The position numbers and the translations under genes were made by a program. A stretch of 64,000 nucleotides of DNA from Pholiota molesta (Eukaryota > Basidiomycota > Agaricomycetes > Agaricales > Strophariaceae), in the NCBI GenBank assembly GCA_014925825.1, contig JACGCK010000152.1:45525-109524 (forward strand), read 5' to 3'. The notes beneath the pieces were generated by a model, which was not told the origin of the DNA, ran no database searches, and saw only the letters and a list, made by a program, of their open reading frames with translations. Below, one piece after another: positions 36,782 through 47,525 of this stretch; the stretch's first letter is position 1; every line of letters starts with the position of its first letter.

Positions 36782-38388
36782 TCACCAAAAGCGGATGCTG
36801 ATAGGTTCCTTGCCGTCTACCAGTCGCCTGTGCACGACGTTGCTTGTGAAAGAAGACCACTGATAGAAGATAATCAGTATTTTTTCCTGCAATTTTTTTA
36901 GAGCAACAAAAAACATACCCCGTTCCCAATGAATACCGCCGACTGCCGCCCAATGTCCATGTCCACCGCAACCCCAACATCCTTCTGCTCTGCAGTCAAG
37001 CGCAAGTCCCTGCTCGTCACGATCCGACTCCAGACGCCCTCCGCCCTCAAGGTCTCCTTCAATGCGTCCAGCCACGTCGTGCCGTCGTTCGACATGATAT
37101 ACAGCACATCCAGGCGGCGACTTGCCCCGGTGTGCTGCAGGTACTCGCGCCTCGCTTCGCGTACCTTCTGCGCAATCGCTTCTGGGGGCGGCAGGCACCG
37201 CGCGAGGAAGATGGCCTCGTTCTCCGCTGTGTTCTTCCCCTGCGCCAGGACGGCGCCGGGCGGCGCTGGAGGCGGATCGAACTTGTCCGGGAGGAAGGGG
37301 AGGAGATTCCAGTTGTAGAACGTCGAATTCAGCTCGGCGTGCTCGATGCACGCCTGCTTGAAGTCGCCGCGGCGCACGTGGATCGAGAACACGCTCGCGA
37401 AGGGGCTCGCCGCGCCGGCGAACGTCCGCGGGCGGGGCTGGAACAGCTTGGCGTTGTCGTCGAGCGCGGACTGCACGGTGGGCGAGGTGCCGAGGCGGCG
37501 CGAGACGGGCGCGTCCTTGAACGCGCCCCAGAGCGACACGCTCCGCCGCCCGCTCCAGAACCAGATGTCGAACGTCTCGGGGAAGGCGTCCTCCTCCGGC
37601 GCCGCCGCCTCGATCTCGATGCACCGCTCCGGCGCCTCCGCCAGCAGCCGGCGCCACGTCTCGAAGATCACCAGCCCGTCCGCGGCGCGCAGCTGGGGCT
37701 TGACGTCGCGGGTGTTGATGATCCTGCGCGCGTGCTTCGGGCAGACGAGGTCGAAGTAGGCTTCGGAGACGGCGCGTGGTGACTTATCGGCGGGGTCCCA
37801 GGGCCCGCCGGCGGACGGGCCTGAGATGAGCGCATTGAGCGGCGTGCGTGGGTTCGAGGCGTTCGCGGAGGTGCGCCATGGGTAGTGGGTTTTCTCCCAG
37901 ATGAAGTCGTGAAACACGTATGCGCGATTCGATTCGTGGGCGAGCCATGTATTTAGCAGCCTGATGATCGGGTGCGAAATGTCCGATCAGATAAAAATTT
38001 CAGATACGATAGGATACATAGAAGGCAGGGAATATGCAAGTCAGAAATGTTTGATAGCGTAAGAAAGAGGGACGCACATATCATTCAGCTTGTTATTCCA
38101 TCCAGCCTGGTGCACGCGCGAATTCGCGAAAAGCACATATCGCCCAGACCTGCCCTCCGGGAACGGCAGGTCCGAATTGTGTTGCGGAAGGCGCATCTCC
38201 CACTCTTTCAGCGCGGTATACGTGGGTGGTGCATCGCGGTCGACTGGATGGTAGTTGCTCAGCACGGTATAGTCATAGATAAGCTGGAGGTTGCGCTTGA
38301 CTTCGACGTTGTAGAGGACGGAGATGCCCAGGATGATCAAGAGAAGCGCCCATAGCCGGGGACGAGAGGGCCTTCCCAGTGGAGGCAT
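36782..38388 (-). CDS. O-fucosyltransferase-like glycosyltransferase, paralog 1
   Basis: Basidiomycete membrane protein resembling GDP-fucose protein O-fucosyltransferases, 476 residues in three exons (38078-38388, 36919-37960, 36782-36859). The N-terminus MPPLGRPSRPRLW is followed by a single membrane anchor (ALLLIILGISVLYNVEV), a type-II Golgi topology. Conserved blocks are GRYVLF..QAGWNNKLNDM, SNRAYVFHDFIW, RIINTRDVKPQL, the nucleotide-sugar-binding-like SIHVRRGDFKQACIEH, LDVLYIMSNDG and the C-terminal GNGWSSFTSNVVHRRLVDGK formed across the last intron. The frame is intact and GC-rich. A second copy is at 47526-49048 in the same orientation, with the same exon plan (both last exons 78 nt). 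Donor and acceptor are not known; the HVRRGD motif is the main basis for the call. Confidence 0.75.
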
Positions 38389-40100
38389 GATGCAAACCCT
38401 CGGCTTTTGCTTCTGGGAAAAAAGCAGGTCGTATCGAAGGGACCTCATATAAGCAGCGGATGGGTAAAGAAACACCGCGACAACAAGAAATCACGCTATA
38501 AAGGCGAAATTTGGGTGAGTAAGCCTTGCTGTCCCCAGGCTATCTTCTGCTATCTCTGTTGTCAAAAGGCAACGAAGGCGATGGGATGGGCTATCTCCAT
38601 AAGTGCTGCATACCAACATGACGCTGGTCTTTGGCTGGACTAGGCTGGACTGCCTGGACAGGAGACGGGATAATTGGGTGATGGGGGCCAGTGTGCGCGC
38701 CCAGTTTGCAATGTCATTTTTCGGACACTCGGGATATGCAGCATGATTCGCCCAAGGTATGGTACAAATGCGACGAAAAAATGAACAAAAACTGGCCGGA
38801 AGATGTGCGTATCTCTCCGCTGTGATCGACGTCGATGATTCGCCGTGTGTGGCCTTATTTGAGGTCTCTTCTGTCCATTCCATTCACATGCCCTTGTGCG
38901 ATCCTTTGCTGCCGAATCATAAAGCCCTCTGTCGCTCCAGGATATTCTCTAAAAATGATGATAACACTTTCAAGTCGACCGGCGTGTACAGATGAAAAAA
39001 AAATCACATCATCTGATTCAAATTGCGCAACTCACCGAATTTCTAACGCAAGAAAGCCTTTTCTTGGCGCGAGGCGCAACGTATTCCTGGCAGTCTACCC
39101 TCTATGTCATACATGGCGGAAGACATCCGAGCTAAGAACATGTCGGATGTAATTGTTCGGATTCGTCCGACGACTCCAACCACGAAGTTGGTGCCACTGC
39201 GGTCTACCGTCTTGTACCTCATCTAATAGGTCAAGGAAGGTGGGTGAATGCGTTTCTGCTATAATTCACGTACTTAGATCTTTATCCTCCTCGCTGACAC
39301 CATGCATGAACTCAAGAGGATAATACAGATTACGAATCGCTGCCACTCAGACTTGAGTAATTGTAATCGCAACCAGGTCATTTCTGGGTAGCCTCCATCC
39401 GGATCCGTGTGCTTTAGACCTTCCTAACGTTCCAATATTCTCCGTCATCATTTTCGAGTCAAGTCGCCAGCCAGAAATAACACTGATGAGACAGAAAAAA
39501 TAGTCAAAAACTTTTGTTTCGACCTATATATACTTACAAGTATCCGGCTCCCAGCTCCAGTAAGTCCGAATAATTGAGGATCTGATTGAATCCTATTTTT
39601 CTGCCCTTTAATTGGACCCCATCTTGAACCCATAACAGAAAGGATCCTGCAAAAAAGACTAAGTAGACCCACATGAATAGCAATCTTGACACTGGGGTCG
39701 AGATAGATATGACTGGCATTTACAAAAATACTTTGATTTCTCGAGACAGCGTTGTCCCTAAGTGAGTCATTATGCCAATGCAACCCCTTATTGGTAGCCT
39801 CTGACCGTCGCTCTTTTGATATCAATCATTCCAGTTCTCCATCTGATACATAACATACATCACTTCTACTCACTCTCCCTTATTCTTTTTTTTATAGTAG
39901 TGCAGACCGCCACCCAGGCGAAAATTGGCCTATACTAACCCACGCTGCTGAAGGATGTGCCCATCCTTTCCCGACCGCGCCCGAGCCGCTAATTGTGGCA
40001 TATAAAGAGCATGTTAAAAGTATGTCTAAAGTATATCGCAAACGAGCGTCCCAGATTTTAAATCCCTTCACAGCTATTTCCCGGTTCTAGCATTCAAAAT
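38389..40100. other. intergenic region upstream of the SDR cluster
   Basis: Frames at 38491-38883 and 39448-39825 (minus) have no recognisable family and no matching sister copy, and are not called. A TATAAA element near 40001 belongs to the first SDR gene. Confidence 0.4.
40001..40006 (+). promoter_or_regulatory. TATA box of SDR A
   Basis: TATAAA 100 bp upstream of the ATG at 40101, a spacing that recurs upstream of SDR B and G. Confidence 0.5.
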
Positions 40101-40972
40101 ATGGCCAAGATTGTCCTGATAACTGGTACGCTTCCTTCAACATTTGATCTTATTGTGCATATCGTTGACGGATGACTTGTATTCAGGTGCAAATTCTGGC
40201 ATTGGGTTTGAACTTGCCCGCCTTATTTTAGAGAAAGGACACATTGTCTATATCGGCGCCAGGGACGAAGTCGCTGGAAAGAAAGCAGTGTACGTCGGCC
40301 CGCGCCTATTTTAGCGCCCATCACTCATTACTTGCTTCTACTAATACATCACGCAGTGATGCACTGCATTTAGAAGGCTTCAACACAGCAAAATTAGCTA
40401 TAATCGACATAACTCAACCATCCAGCATCAAGGCTGCCGCAGAAGCCATCGAAGCAGCTGAAGGCAAGCTCGACGTGCTCGTGAACAACGCGGGGATCTG
40501 CAAGCTCACCGAAAACCAAAGCGCCATATCGCCCTCCCTCGACGTCCTCCGCGCTGTCTTCGACACCAACTTCTTCGGCACCATCCAGACCACAGCCGTG
40601 TTCATCCCGCTCCTGCGCAAGTCCACTGAACCGAGTCCCGTCATCCTCAACGTGACATCGGGGCTGGGCTCGAACGCACTGCGTGCCAAGTCGGCGTTCA
40701 CTGAGTACCACATTACGGGGTACAACGCGAGCAAGGCCGCGCTGAACTCGTATACGATTACGCTGTCGCACGAGCTGAAGAAGGAGGGGTTTAAAGTGAA
40801 TGTGGCGGCGCCGGGATATTCAGCGACGAAGTTGACCGGGGGGCTTGGGCAGCCTGTTAGAGATGGCGCGTTGAATTTGCTTCCCTGGGCGTTGTTGGAT
40901 GAGAGTGGCCCTACTGGAAAGTTCTTCGGTGTCGAAGGGAATGAAGGCATTTTGAAGGAGGTCGCTTGGTAA
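40101..40972 (+). CDS. short-chain dehydrogenase/reductase A
   Basis: Classical NAD(P)-dependent SDR, 247 residues, cytosolic, substrate unknown. Exons are 40101-40125, 40187-40289 and 40357-40972. The Rossmann glycine motif TGANSGIGFE is formed across intron 1, followed by VYIGARDE. Further on are DITQPSSIKAAAEAI, the structural LDVLVNNAG, the catalytic Ser in ILNVTSGLGSN, the catalytic Tyr/Lys in GYNASKAALNSY, and a C-terminal cap PGYSATKLTGGLGQPVRDGA. The length and the absence of a fused domain fit carbonyl-reductase-like SDRs. It is the first of a tandem group and the intact counterpart of the remnant at 9044-9735. The frame is uninterrupted. Confidence 0.9.
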
Positions 40973-41394
40973 TCCAAACAAGATATCCGGTTCGAAGCTC
41001 TATAAAATATACTGTTTGAAATTTCAAGAATGGGGTTTTCTACGTAGGTCTCTGGATGTACTCAGTCTCTCCAAAGCAAATACATAAGTAACTCCAGATG
41101 TTCCGAGTCGAAACTTGGTCGAAACAAAAAACCAGAACTGGTGTATACAGTCATTTGCTACTAGAACAAAAAATAGGCCTCAAGTTATTGGGACTTCGAA
41201 GTGGTGCAAGGTGATAAACATAAACTTCGACGTTTGGTAATCCAGTACTCAACGCAGCGCCAACCAGATGCCGTCTGACCACGTCAGTCCATGCAGCTGT
41301 GTTTTCCGTTATTCTTTCTCCATCTTATTTGTTTTCTGGACCATGATCCAAAAATAGAACTTCTTCGACTCGGTGAACATGTCTTACAAAGTCG

Positions 41395-41400
41395 TATAAA
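41395..41400 (+). promoter_or_regulatory. TATA box of SDR B
   Basis: TATAAA 98 bp before the ATG at 41498. Confidence 0.5.
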
Positions 41401-41497
41401 GGCTCAAGTGCACACATAGCCTGGTGTATCTTATCACCGATCACCTCTCGCGAATCCAACTTTGTTCGAAGTCATCCTTAAACTATCGCATTTACTT

Positions 41498-42358
41498 ATG
41501 GCGAAGGTTATCTTAATAACTGGTCTGCTTACACTTGGTTTTGGTTCTTAATAACCGCCTCACTGACATTGTGTGCTCAATCAGGTGCAAACTCTGGCCT
41601 TGGGTTTGGGCTTGCACGCCTAATCGCTGAGAAGGGGCACATTGTTTACATTGGTGCCAGGAATGAGGCGGCCGGAAAGGAAGCAGTGTATGGGCCCTTC
41701 AAGCTGCTCTCTCATCATTTCATTGAATATTAACCCGCCATTGTCATTTCACAGCCATACCCTTCATTCAGAAGGCTTCAAAACCGCCAAACTTGTCAAA
41801 ATCAATATAACTGACCCATCCAGCACCAAGGCTGCGGCAGAAGTCATCGAAGCAGCCGAAGGAAAGCTCGACGTCCTCGTGAACAACGCGGGTATCTACA
41901 AGGCAGAGGAGAACCAAAATGCCGTCTCTCCCTCCTTCGATGTCATCCGCGAGATCTTCGAGGCCAACTTCTTCGGCACCATCCAGACCACAACCGCGTT
42001 CATCCCACTCCTGCGCAAGTCTACGGAGAAGAGCCCTGTTATCCTCAATGTCTCCTCTGGACTGGGTTCCAACTCATTGCGAGCGCGCAAGACTGAGGCA
42101 GACGAGTTCGACCTCACCGGGTATAATGCGAGCAAGGCAGCTCTGAACTCGTATACGATTACTCTATCCCATGAGTTGAAAAAGGAGGGGTTTAAAGTGA
42201 ATGCAGTGGCACCAGGATTTACGGCGACGAAGATGACGGGCGGCCGAGGACAGCCTGTTAGGGACGGGGCGTTGGGTTTACTTCGTTTGACATTGGTCGA
42301 TGAGAACGGCCCGACTGGAAAGTTCTGCAATGCAGCTGGGGAAGAGTACCCATGGTAG
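41498..42358 (+). CDS. short-chain dehydrogenase/reductase B
   Basis: Second tandem SDR, 243 residues, with exons 41498-41522, 41585-41687 and 41755-42358 (first two lengths identical to A). Motifs are TGANSGLGFG across intron 1, LDVLVNNAG, ILNVSSGLGSNSLRAR, GYNASKAALNSY and PGFTATKMTGGRGQPVRDGA, ending EEYPW. The longest similarity is to A. The frame is intact. Probably an NAD(P)H-dependent reductase of a small carbonyl compound; the substrate cannot be read from sequence. Confidence 0.9.
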
Positions 42359-42543
42359 ACGAATTAGGTGCCCAATAAAATATATAGATAAAGATTCATA
42401 TTTGGGTTCTGTAAAATATACCTTTCTGTCTGTGAGCATCGCTAAACCCAAAGGCATTTCATTGTTATTGCGCACGCCGCTAATGATGTCAAAATTTAGG
42501 CGCCAAGATCGCTCTTCACTAATTTGAATAATTACTTTACACA

Positions 42544-43080
42544 GTGATGCACTTCATTCAGAAGGTTTCAAGACAGTCAAATTAGCTGCGATCGATGTAA
42601 CGCAGTCGTCCAGTACTAAGCATGCAGCAGCAGCCACCGAGGTTGCCAAAGGAAAGCTCAACGAAAACAAAAGCGCCGTTTTGCCCTCGCTCGATGCCAT
42701 CCGCGAGGACCTGGAGGCCAATTTCTACGGTGTCATCCAGACCACAGCCTCATTTATTTAAATCCTACGCAAGTCCGAGTCCAGATAGTTCTCGGACGTT
42801 GGCTGAATACGCTGGGTATAATGCAAGTAAAGCCGCTTTGAACTCGTATACGGTCACCCTGTCTCACGAGTTGGAAAATGAAGGATTTAAAGTGAATGTA
42901 GCATCTCCAGGGTATACGGCGACGGAGCTGACCTGGGGCCGTGGGCGGCTCCGGGCAGCCCGTTCGGAGACCCTGCTTCCTTGGGCGTTATTGGGAGAGA
43001 GCGGTCCCACTGGAGAATTCTTCGGCGTCTCTGGCAAGAGTCGCCCAGAAGTCGACACACTGGAGTATATTTACCGCTAA
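42544..43080 (+). pseudogene. SDR remnant C
   Basis: Starts at the exon-3 boundary of the family and runs to the C-terminus, but lacks exons 1 and 2 and the NNAG segment. The part around the catalytic Ser is lost to an internal deletion. GYNASKAALNSYTVTLSHEL and PGYTATELTWGRG remain. It is the first half of a duplicated module (C then D) repeated at 45352-47132 (C' then E). Confidence 0.8.
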
Positions 43081-43124
43081 AAATAAACGCTCTATAAATA
43101 GGCCGCAATTAGGTCGCGTCCATC

Positions 43125-44050
43125 AAAGATATGAACAGAGGGTGGGGCTCTTAGTTACGTAATAATTACGTAATAGTGGCTGTGCACCGGCGCGCACGTC
43201 TCACCATGGCCGCGTCTTCGCACAATGTTCGCGTTCGATCTGCGCTAAATCTGCACGTCTCCCAACATCTTTCTTACGCATCCTCTGAGTTCGGCCTGTG
43301 TATTCTATAAACTGTTAGCTATTCTGAGTTGAAATTATCCATTATAATAGCCCAGTCTAAGCTGAATCTAAGCTGGAAAGCAAGAAAAATTGTCAAATAT
43401 AGCATTGGATAACATTGTTTGACCTGAGGCACTTCAGAGTCTTCTCAAAAGGGTACATAAATTAGTAGATATGGATCGTTTATAAAGAGGGCCAGGGCAA
43501 GCTTTGGCCCAAATCTCTCAGAAGTAAAATAAATATAAGTAATGGGAAGTTTTAATTGGGTAAATTAGTAAATTAGTAGGAGAGTTGTCATGTTTTCACA
43601 CTTCAGTATTATTCCTGGAAGAATGGGCCAGGGCGCAGCTCTGGCCCACATATTTTTTAAAATATATAGATTAAGTCAAAGCACCATCAATATGCCTCTA
43701 AAAATTTGCTTCTCTTTCTTTTTACTTTGGGCCAGTATAGAGCTGGAAATATAATTCTATTGAGATCTTGAATTGGTTTACTCTGCTCGATTTTTTTTTG
43801 GCTCAATTCCAACCAATTCCAGCTTTTTTGCACCTGATTCAACAATGATTCAACCATAAAATCATAGAAGCAATTTCAAGCAAATTCTATTCTTTAAGGG
43901 CTACGTATGGAGGCGCAAGGCGCCGACTCAAAGGGGGTCCAGGGGCGCAGCCCCGGCAAGCTGTTGCCCAGAGCGAAGCAGGAGGTGAGCGCGAAGCGCG
44001 AACCTCCGACGCGTAGCGGCGGGCATAAAGCTTGTCTCTGATAAAGCCCA
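43125..44050. mobile_element. about 0.9-kb insertion of unknown type
   Basis: Sequence present in the first SDR module but absent from the second: GTCGCGTCCATC before it matches 45885, and CATCGTCAAACTCACC after it matches 45913. It begins with a palindromic TTACGTAATAATTACGTAA near 43154, continues AT-rich with two copies of a GGGCCAGGGC...GGCCCA hairpin (near 43488 and 43626), and ends with a GC-rich hairpin cluster. There is no coding frame, clear terminal inverted repeat or clean target-site duplication, so a non-autonomous or decayed transposon is inferred, not shown. Confidence 0.45.
43911..44035. repeat. GC-rich hairpin cluster
   Basis: About 125 bp of nested palindromes inside an AT-rich insertion: AGGCGCAAGGCGCC, GGGGCGCAGCCCC, and a stem GGAGGT (43981-43986) with ACCTCC (44002-44007) around GAGCGCGAAGCGCG. 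The composition is sharply different from its surroundings. Such compact hairpin blocks are often dispersed repeats, but no second copy is in this window. Confidence 0.55.
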
Positions 44051-44483
44051 CTTCAAATCCACATCGTCAAACTCACCTACTTTCTTATGTCACGAATTAT
44101 GAAAGTTAACCCCCCCTGCAATACTTATTGCCAACTCAAAGTGAGTCTCTTCGCTTATTGTCGATCATATCAAGGAAGTGGGATGTGCTTAGACTGCTTA
44201 GGCCAAGCTTAGGCCAAGCTTGGGCGCTTCATGACTCGACATTGAACAACCATGAGAATTGTAAGAAATTTTTTTTTGCTAGTCAGCGCTCGGCATTGGC
44301 CTTGCAGTTTTAGGTCTTCTCGGATTCCTGAATATGCCGGGCGCGAATTCAACGATATATTACAAACCAAAGTCAAAGCAAGAGATAAGGCAGTTACAAT
44401 CGCATTTAAAGCTCAAGCGCTCACTAGCCAATTCACCAAAATTCCCTTCAAACTTTTTTTAATCGTTTAGCCTAACTATTTTC

Positions 44484-45319
44484 ATGCACAAAGTCGTCTT
44501 GATAACTGGTGCGTTGTACATTCTCACCAAATATGACACTCATTTCTGGTATGTTCAGGCGCGAATTCCGGTGTCGGGTTTGAGCTCGTGCGCCTGATTG
44601 CTGAAAAAGGGCATATTGTCTATCTTGGGGCTCGAAACGAAGAGTCTGGGAAACAAGCAGTGTGCGTTTGTCTTTGATTCCAAAATTTAGCGCTCGCTCA
44701 AATGATCAACTTTCTGATACCACAGAGAAACCCTTCATTCAGAAGGCCTTACAACCGTGAAACCGGTTCTCATTGACATAACCCAGCCCTCAAGCATCAA
44801 AAGCGCCAAGGAAGCCATCGAGACGGCCGAAGGGAGGCTCGACGTCCTCGTAAACAACGCAGGGGTCGGGATGGTGGGCGAAAGCCAGGACGCCATATCG
44901 CCCAACATGGACGTTGTGCGCAAGATCATGGAGACCAATTTCTACGGCGCCATCGAGACGACCGTCGCGTTCCTGCCCCTCCTACGCAAATCCACAGAGA
45001 AGAGCCCGGTCATTGTCAACGTCGCGTCTTCGTTTGCCTCAAATACCTAGGGATCAGGGAGGAGAAGCTCCATTTCGTGGGGTATAGGGCGAGCAAGGTT
45101 GCGCTGAACTCGTATACAATCGCCCTGGCGCTTGAACTAAAGGATGAAGGATTTAAAGTGAATTCGGTGACACCTGGGGTTACGGCGACGAAGATGACCC
45201 ATAATCATGGGCAGCCTGTTCGGGATGGCGGGGTGGCTATGCTTCCTTGGGCGTTGCTGGGTAGCGATGGTCCGACTGGCAAGTTCTTTGGTCCCGATGG
45301 CCAGGAGCTCCCATGGTGA
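44484..45319 (+). CDS. short-chain dehydrogenase/reductase D (one-base break)
   Basis: SDR with exons 44484-44508, 44559-44661 and 44726-45319. The Rossmann motif reads TGANSGVGFE, then LDVLVNNAG, the Ser region VIVNVASSFASNT, and after the break YRASKVALNSY and PGVTATKMTHNHGQPVRDGG. A stop (TAG at 45048) directly follows ASNT. The sister gene E has one more base here (ACGCTG against ACCTAG context), and adding a base back restores the frame through IREEKLH. D is therefore either a very young pseudogene or an assembly error. Otherwise it is about 93 % similar to E by eye, including the promoter. Confidence 0.8.
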
Positions 45320-45351
45320 ACAAGTATAGATGAGACTCACCTTGTAATATA

Positions 45352-45724
45352 TCAATGTTCTCGTGAACAACGCCGGAATAAACTAGCTCAACGAAGACGA
45401 AAACGTAATTTCGCCCTCGTTCGATGCCATCCGCGAGGACCTGGAAACCAGACCACAGCCGCGTTTATTCCATTTCTACGCAATTCTCAAAAGCGAGTCC
45501 CAGCCAATTCTCGGATGTTGGCTGAACACGCTGGGTATAATGTAAACAAAGCCGCCCTGAACTTGTATACGATCCTCCTGTCTTGGCACGAGTTGTAAAA
45601 GGAAGGATTCAAAGTGAATGTAGCATCGCCAGGGTATACGGTGACAGAGCCGACAGTGGGCCGGGTGAGAGCGGTCCCCCTGAAAAATTCTTCGGCGCCT
45701 TTGGTAAGGAAATTCCTGGTTAGT
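45352..45724 (+). pseudogene. SDR remnant C'
   Basis: Second copy of remnant C, shorter and more damaged: LVNNAG followed by a stop, then fragments of GYN.NKAALNLYTI, a TAA inside the helix after the catalytic Lys, and PGYTVTEPT. The 3' flank (TTTACCGCTAAAAATAAA) matches the flank of C at 43070, showing that C and C' arose with the D/E module duplication. Confidence 0.8.
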
Positions 45725-46292
45725 GAATTTCAATTGCAAGGCGATCAATAGAACATAAGTGTAAGAATAGATTTGCTGAGCCTCTTTGGCCAAATTCTTG
45801 AGAGGCTGGAGTTGCCAGAAATCCGGGTATATTTACCGCTAAAAATAAACTCTATAAATAGGCTGCAATTAGGTCGTGTCCATCTCATTCAACGCCCACA
45901 TTTTGCCCACATCACCAAACTCACCTACTTTCTTATGGCACAAATGATCTGCGGATAAGTTCACGCCCCCAGCTATTGATCATATCAAGGAAGTGGGATG
46001 GATGCGGTGCTTAGGCGGCGCTTCGTGACTCGACATTGGACAACCGGGAGAGCCAAGAGAGCTGTGTGTATGTCGTTCCTTTGCTTTGCTGGTCAGCGCT
46101 CGGCATTGACCCACAATTGCAGCTTCTTCTCAGATTCCAGAATATGCCGGGCCCGGATTCAAGATATGCTACAAACCAAAATCAAATCAAGAGATAAGGC
46201 AGTTATAATCGCATTTAAAGCTCAGGCGCTCACTAGGCAATTTTACCGAACCCCCCTTCAAACATTTTTAGCCGTTCAGCCCAACTAATTTC

Positions 46293-47132
46293 ATGCCCAA
46301 GGTCGTCTTGATAACTGGTGCGTTGTACATTCTCTCCAAATATGACACTCATTTCTAGTATGTTCAGGCGCAAATTCCGGTGTCGGGTTTGAGCTCGTGC
46401 GCCTGATTGCTGAGAAAGGGCATATCGTCTATCTTGGGGCCCGAAACGAAGAGTCTGGGAGACAAGCAGTGTGCGTCTGTTTTTAATTCCAAAATCATTG
46501 AGCGCTCGCTCAATCGGTCAACATGTTAATACCATAGAGAAACCCTTCACTTAGAGGGCCTTATAACCGTCAAACTGGTTCTGATCGACGTAACCCAGCT
46601 CTCAAGCATCAAAAGCGCCAAAGAAGCCATCGAGACGGCCGAAGGGAGACTCGATGTCCTCGTTAACAACGCAGGGATCGCGATGATGACCGAAAACCAG
46701 GACGCCATATCGCCCAACATGGACGTTGTGCGCAAGATCATGGAGACCAATTTCTACGGCGTCATCGAGACGACCGTCGCGTTCCTGCCCCTCCTACGCC
46801 AGTCCACAGAGAAGAGCCCGGTCATTGTCAACGTCGCGTCTTCGTTTGCCTCGAATACGCTGGGGCGAAGGGAGGAGAAGCTCCATTTCGTGGGGTATAG
46901 GGCGAGCAAGGTTGCGCTGAACTCGTATACGATCGCCCTGGCGCTTGAGTTGAAGGATGAAGGATTCAAAGTGAATTCGGTGACACCCGGGGTTACGGCG
47001 ACGAAGATGACCCATAATTATGGGCAGCCTGTTCGGGATGGCGGGGTGGCTATGCTTCCTTGGGCGTTGCTGGGTAGCGATGGTCCGACTGGCAAATTCT
47101 TTGGTCCCGATGGCCAGGAGCTCCCATGGTAA
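46293..47132 (+). CDS. short-chain dehydrogenase/reductase E
   Basis: Intact SDR of 240 residues with exons 46293-46317, 46368-46470 and 46538-47132. Motifs are TGANSGVGFELVRL, LDVLVNNAGIAM, VIVNVASSFASNTLGRREEK, GYRASKVALNSY and a tail ending DGQELPW. Tyr and Lys of the active site are present. Upstream, the roughly 100 bp before the ATG (TTACAAACCAAA.. / AAGAGATAAGGCAGTTA in D) are conserved with D, so both genes likely share regulation. It shows what D should look like if undamaged. Confidence 0.9.
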
Positions 47133-47525
47133 ACAAGTATGGATAGATGAGACTCACTTTGTATCCCTCTGCGCGGATGATGCTGAACACAAAATTCTTT
47201 GCGGCATTGTGTCTAAATTTTTATATATTTATTAGTCCCAATCACTACACAACCGCCCGAAACTTCTACAATCGCATGTGCTAACACGTCCATCGTGTCT
47301 TGAACATACGGAGTCCATGATTGGTGTCTATAGTCAAAATAAGCGAAGTAACACGCAGATAAAAATGTCGGATTAATGGGTGATTGTCTGATTGTCATGT
47401 ATATTGTCGTGTATATAGTCCGTGGAAATTTCGTCGTTTTTTATAACAAGTCGTGTAGCATGCATTGATCCAAAGGCCCAAAGAAAAGGAGAGAGAGAGT
47501 GACAGATGATGTGTCGGTGAGTGTC

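Noticed and set aside
37122..37782. Plus-strand frames (up to 216 codons) opposite fucosyltransferase paralog 1
   Set aside because: Complement of a GC-rich coding region; Arg/Glu-rich with no motif.
39448..39825. 125-codon minus frame near the SDR cluster
   Set aside because: Contains short hydrophobic stretches, but I recognise no family and see no paralog or promoter support.
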